Part shown: positions 11,301-23,350 of the stretch, piece by piece
How the letters are laid out: each line of letters begins with the position of its first letter
Numbering within the stretch: the stretch's first letter is position 1
Assembly (NCBI GenBank): GCA_963995525.1
Contig: OZ023206.1
Span: 68,678,223-68,742,222, forward strand
DNA length: 64,000 nucleotides
From: Escarpia spicata
Lineage: Eukaryota; Annelida; Polychaeta; Sabellida; Siboglinidae
Reading direction: 5' to 3'
The notes under the pieces: generated by a model
What the model was told of the DNA's origin: nothing
The model's database searches: none
Seen by the model: the letters and a program-made list of their open reading frames with translations, nothing else
Translations under genes and position numbers: made by a program

Positions 11301-14300
11301 TGGCTTGTTTGATAAATCAAGAGTTAACCATCCAAGGGTGGCTGTTAGGTCTGCTGCGTTTGTTTGGCGTCTGTGGTCATTTCTGACAAATCTGGCAGCA
11401 CAATGTTGTACTCTTTCAAGGTGTTTAATTTGGGTGGCAGTGTGTGGGTTCCATGTGGGAGAGGCATACTCGAGTTTTGGTCGGACTAGCATGTTATAGG
11501 CTGTTTCTTTTACTTCAGGTTTGCATGGTCCGAGGGTTCGTTTGATCATGACTAGGACTTTTGAAGATTTGGAAGCTATGTCAGTGATATGGTTAGCCCA
11601 GGTTAGTTTAGAATCTAATTTTATTCCAAGATATGTGTGACTAGAGGCGGTAGAGAGTGGTATGCCAAAGAGTGAATATGAATGTAGTCTGGGTTTGGTT
11701 TGGTTTGTTATTGGGAGATGCACACATTTAGATATGTTAAATTCCATCTGCCATTTATTAGACCATGTTTGGAGTTTGGTCAGATTGGAAAGTTTCGTGG
11801 TCGGTTTCGGATGTGATTTTGCGATATATAATGCTGTCATCTGCAAAGAGACGTACGGAAGATTGGACATTTTCGGTTATGTCGTTTATGTAGAGTAAAA
11901 ATAGTTCAGGTCCTAGGACTGAGCCCTGTGGTACACCAGATGTAACATTTGTTCTGTCCGACAGGGCTCCATTGACTGAGACTCTCTGTTTGCGATTGGA
12001 TAGAAAAGATTTGATCCAGTTTTGTGTGTTTCCAGTTATTCCATAGAAAGCTAATTTGGATAGGAGGCGTTTATGGGGGACTTTGTCGAAGGCTTTGGCG
12101 AAATCGAGTAGGATGGCATCTATTTGTGTCTTATTGTCCATAGCAGTCATCCAGTCGTGGACTGTCTCGATGAATTGGGATTCACAAGACAGACCTGGTT
12201 AGAATCCATGTTGGAAGTGGAGGATGATGTTGTGTTTGTGTAAGTGTTTCTACATATTGCTTAGAATGATGTGCTCCATATCTTTGCTGAGGATGCATGT
12301 TAACGAAATTGGTCTATAATTAGCAGGGTCTGATTTGTGGTTTTTTTGTGTATTGGTGTTACTAGTGCTTGGAGCCAGTCATCTGGGAGTTTGCAAGTGT
12401 TGTATGACTGCTGGAAAATGTGTGTGATGATGGGGGCAATTTCCACTGCAGTCTCTTTAAGGACTCTGGCTGGGAGTTCGTCGGGGCCTGTAGCTTTATT
12501 TTGGTTTAGGATTTTAGTTGTTTAATTACTCCGTCTATTCCGATTTCGAGGGAGGGCATATCGGGATAGATGGATGGAGCTAGTTGGGGGATGGGGTAGA
12601 TTTATTGAACTAAATTGGTTGTTAAGTGTAATTGCTTTGTCGTGATCATTTGTGATTGGTTGGTCATTTGCTTGCAGTGTAGGGATGTCAATGTATTCTC
12701 GTTTGTTTGCTTTAATGACTGACCAGAATTGTTTTGGGTTTGTTTTTAGGCTGTCTCCAATGTGATTGTTTAGATAGTCTGAGTAGGATTTGGTTGCAGC
12801 TTTAGTGGCTTGTTTTCGGAGTTGCCTAAACCTTTCCCAGTCACTGTTACGTCCAGTTTGTTTTGCTTTTTTATGGCTTTTGTTGCGTTTTCTTTGCATT
12901 CTTATTATTTCACGTGTTATCCGGGGGAGGTGGGTTTTTGCTTTGGTGTTGCGGCTGGGAATATTATTGTTGACTAATGAAGTAAGATTATTCCGGAAAA
13001 AGTTCCAATTTGTGTTGACATGTGTTGAATTTGGGTTCGTGTCAAAGTATGTTGCTATTAGTTGTTTTATGTCATCTTTAAGCTTATCCCAGTTTGCAGA
13101 TTTATATTGGAACACTTTGTGTGGTGGTTTACTGTTACGGATTGGATTTAGGTTTACATTAAAGGTTACAGCTTCATGATCACTCATGCCGGGAGTGGTG
13201 TGAGTGTTAGCAATTATCGATGGATTAGAAGTGAGTATGAGGTCAAGGATATTGCCGGAATCAACTCGTGTGGGATCGTTGACCATGTTTTGTAATCCAA
13301 ATTCTCTAATTATTTCTAGCAGTTTGTTATGCTTGCTGGCAGTTCTGTTATCAGTGGTTTGCTGCTTGCCCCAGTTAATATCAGGAAGGTTGAAGTCACC
13401 TGCTATAATTACATTAGGATAAGTTTTTTTGTGATCTGTACAATTTTGTTAGGGATTCGTGGAGAGCTTCAAGGGATTGAAGGTGGTCACTGGGGGGGTC
13501 GGTAGTAGGATGGAAAGTATATGGATTTGTTTCGTTTTTGTCCATACTATTTCACAGCTTGAGTTTAGTTTTGTAAGTGGTTCTGCTACAATGTCATCGC
13601 GGAAGGCTATGAGAACTCCACCACCATGGGTGTTTCTGTCCTTTCCGATGGCGCTATAGTTAGGTGGTAGGAACGAATAGGTAGGGTAGTTTTCGTCTAT
13701 TTTGGTTTCGACTAGGAATATGATGTCATGATTATTTGACTGAATAGTTGTTTTTAATTGGGTTGTCTTTGCGATGCTTTTGAAACTGTTGGTATTGATT
13801 AGAATTCTGCTAAGTGTGTTATGTTTGGTTTTCTTACGACGTTCAGGGGTTGATGCATTTTGAGGGTTTCGTACAAAGGTTGGATCCCAGGTTTGGGATG
13901 TACGACTCGTGTTTGTTTGAGAGATCTGTGTGTGTGGGTCAATGTTTTGGTTATTTTGGTCTGTGTCACGAAGGCTGTTATATCGGTTGTGAGAACATTC
14001 CAATAAGTGGTCTTGGAATAAGGCGCACTTTCCACTGGTCCCGCTGTACAAAAGCGGAGACTCGAACGACGTCATTAATTATAGACCTATATCGGTCTTG
14101 CCAATTATGTTTAAACTTCTGGAACGACACGTGCACAACCATTTCTACGCCTATCTTACCGAGTTTAAATTACTGCTAGACGAGCAATCCGGCTTTAGAG
14201 AGAATCGGTCATGTGAAACCGTATTGCTTAAGCTGACATGGTATTGGTCGATCTGAGAAAGGCTTTTGACTTGGTTGACTGTGATCTGATTTTACTCAAA

Positions 14301-17300
14301 CTGGAGTTGTATGGTTGCCATGAAAACGAGCTATCCTGGTTCCGATCTTATCTTAGCGAACGCTACCAACGCGTGAAATATGACAGTGTGTTGTCAGACC
14401 ATCTTCCGGTAACGATAGGTGTGCCGCAAGGCTCAGTACTTGGACCCTTGCTTTATTATTTTCATGAACGATGCCATTCTCGAAGTAGCAAACACGCGGA
14501 TTGACATGTATGCCGATGACTCGACACTATATACGGCCGGTAAATGTGTTGCAGACATAAACCGGTCACTAACAACTCGCTCAAAACCACTGTACAACTG
14601 GATAAACGAAAATCGAATGATTCTAAACGCCGATATAGTCCAGTAGAAATCAGCACATTTTTTACCAAACCCGGACATTTTGGTTTAAAAAAAAATTTTG
14701 TTTTAAGATGACCAGCAGTGTATCCTGGACATCCAGAAAAAAACCAACCAAAATCAACCCTGGGGAACTTCGATTTTTTTCTTTAACAATATTCGTACCC
14801 TGTCAGTCACTTTTGGTAACATTTTCTTTTTATTGGCTGTCCATACATAGATGCAAATGAGTTTTGGCGCACTGACTTCCACTGGCCAGCAAGTTAACGG
14901 TTAGGATACTAGTGTTGATTTGCATTTTATGTATCCATTAACTCGCTAATATTCGAAATCAAGCGTTTGCCACACGATTAGATCTTACAATTGTGTATCG
15001 AAAGCCAATGTTTTAAAAGTCAGTGACGGTCAAGCCTATGTCAATAGCCGATCATCACTGTATTGACTGTGTGCTGGCGGTGAGCAGGCCATTAACCCTC
15101 CCCACTGCCATCCTTGTACGTGACTTCCGCCACTTCCAAATTTATCTTTTTCTGGAAGATATCGCCTACCAGTGCTAACAAATTCTACATAGACATCCAA
15201 AAAGGACGCTAGACATGGTTAACATCTACGATACAGTCTTGCGTATGGTCTTCGACAAACACGCTCCAACCAAGAACAGAGTGAGGAGAGGGACTAAGCC
15301 ATGTCCATGGTACAACAGAAAGGTGAAGGAGGCTAGAGAGAAAAGACGCCAGTGTGACCATAGTTGGAGGATGACCAAACTCGAATTTCACCGGCAGCTC
15401 TATGTCGAAGTCCGCAATGCTTCGACAGTTTGCATAGATAAGGCTAAGAATAACTACTATCAAGACACTCTGCAGAGAGCTGACAACAAATCGATGTTCC
15501 GGCTCGCGACGTCCCTCGGGGCTGAACAGAAGAACATGTATCCAGACTTTGAATCCACTGATGATGGTTGCAGTAAGTTCGCGCAATACTTCACTAACAA
15601 AGTGCAACAGATTCGGGCAGAGTTAGAAACGATGTACCGCTCAAACTCACCAGTGAGAGAGAAGGCATGTTTCAATGAACCTCTCGTTTTGCTCGTGCCA
15701 ACATCGGAAGAGGAGATACACAAGATTGTGTCTCGATTAACAAAGAGCTGTCAACTCGATCCTCTGCCAAGCAAACAAATTCAGCAGTGCCTGTCATCAT
15801 TGGTACCAGTTATTACCGCTATTACCAACACGTCATTTGAAGAAGGAACAGTGCCAGCGTCCTTAAAGGAGGCTCATGTTCGTCCACTATTGAAGAAGCC
15901 ATCTCTGGACCGTGACGTGCTACATAGCTACAGATCTGTCAGCAGTCTGTCTCATCTGTCCAAGGTTATTGCGAAGATAGTAGCACAGTGATTGTCTGAT
16001 CATCTTGACTCACAAGATATGAATGAACCGATTCAGTCGGCATACAAAAAGCTTCACTCTACAGAAACCGCATGGTTGAAAGTCTGCAGTGATGTCTGGG
16101 TGGCCTTGGATTGCAAAGAAGGCACTCTGCTCGTGCTTCTTGACCTGAATTCAGCTTTTGACACGATTGACCACACTATTCTACTCAATCGCCTCAGCAA
16201 GCGCTATGGTATTCAAGGTTACGCCCTCCAGTGGATGGAATCATAGCTGCAAGACCGCAAGCAGCGTGTTGTAATTGGCCAGAGTGCATCTGAACATCAC
16301 ATTCTTAAAACAGGAGTGCTACAGGGATCCGTCCTTGGGCCTATATTGTTCTCTCTGTATGTCCAACCAGTTGGTGATGTCATCAGAAGGCGTTTCATCA
16401 CTATGCTGATGATCTGCAGCTGATGCGTGCGTTTGCGCTTAATCATATGGCATTACTCGAGGCCCTACAGCGTCTTGAAGCCTGCGTCATGGAGATTCGG
16501 GAGTGGCTGACCTCTAATTATCTCAAACTGAACGACCAGAAAACCGAGTTCCTTCCGATTGTCCCAGTGTCTGCAAAGAAGTTATTAAACGATCTCAGCA
16601 TCAATGTTGGTGGTTCTCTCATACAAGCTGTGCATCAGATTAAAGACCTTGGTGCCGTCTTAGACTGTCACATGGACCATGGACAAGAACTTTGTACGGT
16701 TACAGCGTGTCCAAAATTCTGCAGCCTGTAGCGTCCACTGCAAATGTCAAATGACAGTGCGCAAACGGCCCAACTCTTGTACAGCTACCCGACAGTGACG
16801 ACGATGACAAATCTAATGATGATGTTTAATAAATGATGTATTAGAAGATTACTGGTAGAACATTTATGATCTCTCCTAGTTATATTCAAGTTTGAATGCT
16901 GTACCGTTCACTGTTTGGAGTATAAGTGACATTCATGTGATCTTAATTAAGATATTAATTAAATCTCAGAACAACGTTGGGAGGAGTGCTATATAAGAAA
17001 TATATTACTAATTAAATAACTCAATTGTCAATTACTTAATTGATTAATTAAACTCCATCATTAATGTGTGGCTTAATAGACCAGTATGCATATCATTATA
17101 AATGTATTAACCAATAAATGAAACAGTTAAAAATATGATTAACAAACGCTAACAAAAACTGTTACTTCGAAATTGGACCGAAACACCCCAAAATAAGGAT
17201 TGGGGTTCCCCAGGGTTGATTTTGGTTAGGTTTCTTTTTTGAAGTTCAGGAAACCCTACTGGTCACCTTAACTCAAAAATTGGCTTTTTAACCAAAATGT

Positions 17301-20300
17301 CCGGGTCATCGATAATTTCTACTGGACTAGTAAGACAGAGTGCATGCTTCTTGGCACCAGGCATAAATTACAACTTTCAAGACCGAACTTCTGCGTACAT
17401 GGCAACAACTGTATCGTGACACTCGTCCAGACCCACAAATTACTTGGCTTATACGTCGACAGTAACCTAACTTGGAATGTACATGTGACAAAGCTATGCT
17501 CCAAGCTGCGCAGTCGGTTGTATTTGTTCAACCAAGTGAAACACTTAATGCCGCTACGTGCAAGGAAACTGTATTTCTCAGGGATGGTGCAACCGTTGAT
17601 TGATTACGGCTGCGTCATATGGGTTGTTGCGGACACGTTTTGTTGTCGAACGTTCATAAGATGATGAAGCAGTAGTCACGTGTAATTTTGAATGTGAAAG
17701 ACCGGCGACAAGTTTCAACAGTGACACAATTTCGTTCTTTAGGATGGTTGCCAATCGATGTTCGCATACGTTACTTCACTGCCAGAGTAATGTATAATAT
17801 AATGCATGGGCAAGCCTCAGCTTACCTTACAGACCTATTCATATTAAACAGTAGTGTACATGATCATCACACCCGCGGCTGCACAAACATTCCGCACATT
17901 TGCTCATAGGGGTGCAAAACTATGGGGCGCTGTCCCGAAATCTATACAAAATGCCAATAGTGCAGATACCTTTAAAATAGTCTTTTTTAAATGTCTCAAG
18001 AAGGATGTATACAGTTGTTTACACTTTTCAATTGATATGCCTGAATGACTGTTTACTTTTAAATGGTGAATTGTTTTAGTTCAGTCATCTTGATCTTATT
18101 TACTGTTATTATTGACTTCAATCTTTCTAGAACTGGTAAATTTATTCATGATGTTGTTTTATTTGTAGTGTCATATTAATAATTTATTATTTAATTAATT
18201 AATTTAATTAATTTAATATTATTAATATTTTTATAGTTGTGAATTGTACATTTTATAAAAACTACTAGTACTACTAGTACTACTACTACTATTACTACAT
18301 TCCCAAATGATTTCCACAGTAAAAGGTAGGACATTAGTCTCGCTGATCTTAGCCAATGCTCACACGATGTTGATATGTTCTGCATAATTTCTGCAGTGTT
18401 GGATGATCGATTTTACTGGAACTTCTCAGTGGGGCCAGAGGGCGGCACTCTACAGGTGGAGAATGTGGCACTGGTGATTCCAGAAGGTGCACTGGACAGA
18501 CACCTCACCATAACACTAGCCATAAGTTGCAACACAGCAGACGTACCCAAGTTCAATGATGACCAACGTTTGATTGGGCCAATTATCCACTGTCTTCCGC
18601 ATGGACTCCGTTTCAAGAAGCCGGCTACATTGTCATTTGACTTCAGTAGCACAGCAGTGTTACACGGGCCTCCCAACATGCAGGTGTTGTGTAGGTAGGT
18701 ATCATGTACACAAACATACACACACATATATATACATTATCATATATATATATATATATCATATGTATATACATTATCATATATATATATATATATATCA
18801 TATGTATATACTATCATATATATATATAGTGTATATATATGTGTGTGTGTATGTGTGTATTGTTTTAGTTATCTTGTTTTAATTACATGACAAGGAGTTC
18901 AGGAATTACATTGCAGCTTAATTTCCTGATACATACAATTTTATCTCGGAACTACGAATGTTCACTATTGTTCTTTTCAGATAAAACAGTCTTAAGTACT
19001 ATTTAGTACTGTTGTCTTTGCTATTATATCTACTGACAGAAATACGCATCCTCCGGATAGCTCTACATACACACAAACGCAGAAGATAGTTCCCTGAAGT
19101 ATTCATACATGACGTTTGCTATGATGTAAATGTCATACATGACGTTTGCTATGATGTAAATGTTAACATAAGTTACATAAAATGCCATATCGGTGTACCT
19201 CCGAACAACTGCCGTAAACACGCGTAACAAGAGATGGTTATTTGTCGAATTTTGCAGTGAGAGTAATGTAGGTGACTCTGTACACTGGGAAAGACACGAG
19301 TCGACTGGAGACGGTTCTGTGACTGGGCCAACGAACCAATGCAGCATTGAGATCGATCACTTCACAGCATACACACTCATTAGCCAACGATCTGGAAAGA
19401 GGTTTCTTGCTGATAAATTCATGGCTTTGGTCTACATCACCAGGCATGGAGATGACACCAGAAAGATTGAAGTGTGCTGTGCCAATTTCATCGCAGTAGA
19501 GGTACATACGCAAATTAATGATACGTTATCAATTTCCTGATAATAGTTAAGCATAACTATTTTCTGTCCTCCGGAATAACTGTGTTGTTCGTAAGAAATT
19601 GCAGGTGATCGTCTACATGGTTCAGTCAGAAACCAAACAACCCAATTCATGTGTATTTTGATAGTTTGTGAACATTTGTTCACAATGTTATGACTGCTTT
19701 ATACAAATGTTTCATGGTAAACAAATCATCTGCTGTTCAGTTTGGGGACAGATTACGTCTCTTTGAATCGTCATTGTCGAACACCAAAATGCATGACACT
19801 CAAGATGCGAAGTGTTTAGAAGGAGTAGCTCAAAACATAGGTAGGATACAAACATGCATACATGCGTATGATTGTAGTTAGATGAGCAATAATAATTTAT
19901 GCTGTTTTTGCACATATTGGTTATTGATCTACTTGACATAAATGCATAGCCCACATTGACCCTTCGCTGTCCTCACAAAAATTATACCCCTCCATCTTGT
20001 CTATTTACTATTTACGGCATTCCGCAGGGTGTAAGAACACAGTGTAGTGGACAGAGAATTGGACTCTCAATCAGGAGACTCTGGGTTCGAATGATCTTTC
20101 TGCTGTTTTGAACGTTCACTCTACTTGACTCCAGATAACTCAGCCGTATGAATGAGTACCTGACTATAAATAGTAGTGGATATTTTTACTTATAGCCGTG
20201 CAGTAATTACAGTGTGGCTGAATGCCTCCAAGAGATGTCGAGATGCTGTTCGAATGAACAAGTCTGCCAGAGGCTGAAGCAGCCCTACAGTCTCGATACC

Positions 20301-23300
20301 ATGCTTCATCAGAAATTTCCATTATTATACAGTGGCCTTCCTCTTTTTCGTTGTCCTTATCAATTGGTTATTGATAAATACAAAAAACGACAGCCAAAAC
20401 TTACATCACATTGTTTATATTTTCAGAAACTCAAACGTGACAAGAAATGTTCTGGCAATGTTGTACTGATTGAGGAACAGTCGTTCATCGTACATGACAA
20501 TGGAATAAGTGAAGATGGCAGTGTTATAACTGGAGATAACATTTCCATTTCCATTAATGACATGGACCCTCATTGGTCTGTTCATTCGAATAAACCTACT
20601 AAGGCAAGTCAACTTCTTTAAAAACTCACAAAAACAAGATTATTGCAAGTATATTGCAAGACTGAAGATAGTTCCAATAATCGCTTATCGTAACATGTAC
20701 CTGAAAATGTAAAGGTTAACCTAGTAGGAATTGACATCAAATGTAAAAACTAATTATATTGAGTTGAACAACTGTCATAAGATGCATCCAGTGCATGCTT
20801 ATCATTTAAATGTTACTTATAATTAATTGTTTTCTTGTAGATCATCAGTTTCTGGGATGTGTGGAGTAAAACGAATCCCAGTCGTTCATTTGTCTTGAAA
20901 TGCAACGAGAAGAATCCTAGTGTCAGTTGTTTGTGCACACTGACAGTAGAACAACAAAACAGTGACATTGACAGCACCGCTGAATTCACCATCATGACAG
21001 ATGAGGTGACGCATGTTTTATCTATATGATATTACTATACAAACTTTGGAGCAGTGTAAATGCAGTGTAATGATTGACAGGGGAAGAATAGGGACGGTAT
21101 CTCCGTGAGTAGTCTTGCCCATGAGCCCTAGAATAGCCTCTCATCTATCAACTAGTGATGCATTTAAACAAAACATAAAGGTAGTTATTTAAAATTATAT
21201 TCTTTTCAGTGGACACATTGAATGGTTAAGCATTCCCCACGAGTTCAGAATATTGTAGCGGTAATCATAACTGCTGCCCTTCCCTTGGTTTGTTGCTCCA
21301 TGGGTTGGGGTAAATTGGTTAATGATCAAAAATATCGATTGTAAGAATCCAAGCGCCCTTGAACAGTACAATATGAAATGAGTGACTTGTTTCAGGTGGC
21401 AGGATCAACATCTTCACTCGAGCCACTGGTGAGTTCTTTAAAATGTTGATGTTTTATTATTTTATGAGGTAAACAAACATAACGAAACATACTGACGTAG
21501 GTTATTTGACAAAAATTTAGTTTTTTATTTTGGTGTTTGTCTTTGTTAGCTAGGATGAGTCATCAAATAACCCTGTAAAATTTCCCCTTTGATACCATGA
21601 TGCAGTTGTCTACATAACTAGACTGACACGCACAATTCAATGGGAAAACATAAATGTCTGGGCTGGCTTAATTTTCACACCTTTTCCGAACTTCACACTC
21701 AGCCTTCAACCAGTTTGCTAATTTAACTTTATGATAAAATGAAGCTGGGAAATAGATTAGCTAACTACCGGGTACGAACAGCACACCGATGCACAGTTAA
21801 CAGGGTATTCGTGTATCAGAAGTGCCATAAGCTTGAGGACTTCAGAACCCCACTGTAATTTTCAATCAAAAATGAAAACAATTTACTCTCACTTCCTGTT
21901 TTTGTTGTGCAAGTGATTCATAGGAATTAACTTTTAAATGTACTTTTTTCACGAAAGATTTACTTTTTATGGTCTAAAATATATGGTAGTTGGGAACAAG
22001 ACATGGCAGTGGGATGCAGTTGAATAGGTACATGCAATTGAATGACTTTTAGATTATGACTTTTTAATGCAACTTGTTTTGCCTCCCTGTTTGGTCGCAG
22101 GTGCCCATTAATGTTAGGCTTACTTCTATCCAGGTTATGTATCTCAATGTGACTAGTAATATTACTTAACTGAATTAGGTCTTAGTGTGCATAGGTGCCG
22201 GAACCGGTTTCAATGTCGAAAGAGGGGGGCCTTAGCACCCCAATATTGAGTGTTGTTTGAAAAATTTGGGTGATCACCATTCCAGTTTGCATTTGGGTAA
22301 AATGTGTCTAACTTAGAACATTTAGAAGAAGAAATGGGATTTTTTTGCGAGGATTTAAAAAAAAACATCCATGCAACCCTTGTTTGTTCATGGCAAAAAT
22401 GTGAACGTCTCCACGAAAAATCTCCAACAGCACTTAATACAATGCAAGTTGTTTTGGCACCTTGTCTGTTTGGTCGCAGGTCCCCATTTATTTAGGCTTC
22501 TATGTCTGTTAAGTATGTAAAATTGACTAATATGTTGTTTTACTTATTGAATTATGTCTCAAATGTGCATCGGCGTCAGAACTTTAAAAGAGAGGCTTAG
22601 CTACTCCTCACCCAACGTCTTCCGAGGTCATGTCCAACACAGAGGCAAAGCAAAAATGTTGAATGTCTCCACGAAAAAGACCGAACCGAGAGTTCAATCA
22701 ATAGTTCAATATTCATTTCGTACCAATGCCAGTGATGTGGATTATAGTTATTTGGACAACGAATGCCCACAGCCTTGTAGACCTTACAGCACCTAACTAA
22801 TAAGTATTTGTATGTCACCAGATATGGCTATCACAAACTTGTTTTATCTGAGTATATGTCATTTTAGGAGAGGGTGGAAGAGAGTGAACGGTGGAACAAG
22901 GAACTAGATGTACTGAAGACCAAGCAGATGGGTGAACTGGTTAACGGACTTCAGATAATTCGGCTGTGCACTGACAATGCTTTCAAAATACCTGTACAGT
23001 GAGTATTCTGAGTTAATTGTATGTACTACCCGAAATGCCCATTCTCCGTATGCTGCCTGATACCTACATAGATGCAGAAAACGGTTTCCGGAAGAATTCG
23101 TCCGGGAGGCTTTTGTGACATCAGTCTGACATCAAGCACAAACGCTAAAACCAGAGAGAACCCTTAGCCAATGGCAAATTAAAAACATAAAAGAGTTACT
23201 TTTCTTTGAAGGCGTCGTTGATTCATCCCTGAAAGTTTGGCGCCCGAAATGAAAATCGTGAAAGAGAAAACGTTGACGTACTGTCCCCCACAAACAAATG

Positions 23301-23318
23301 CACGCACTCACGCACTCA

Positions 23319-23350
<32 letters not shown>

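Larger units (their letters stand above)
14013..18046 (+). pseudogene. Jockey/CR1-type LINE RT split by a 2.7-kb DNA element
   Basis: The left part (14013-14637) reads [65 protein letters not shown] and [10 protein letters not shown], with frameshifts near 14237 and 14460. The right part resumes at 17330 with [32 protein letters not shown], the [16 protein letters not shown] block and [19 protein letters not shown], and ends near 18046. The two halves are consecutive parts of the same RT thumb region, so the sequence between them is an insertion. The 5' end lies head-to-head against the minus-strand LINE at 11040-14010, suggesting one truncated the other. Confidence 0.85.

Noticed and set aside
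20036..20110. A functional tRNA gene at the SINE head
   Set aside because: A B-box-like GGTTCGAAT and an anticodon-stem-like stretch exist, but the cloverleaf is incomplete and the sequence continues into the SINE body seen at other copies.
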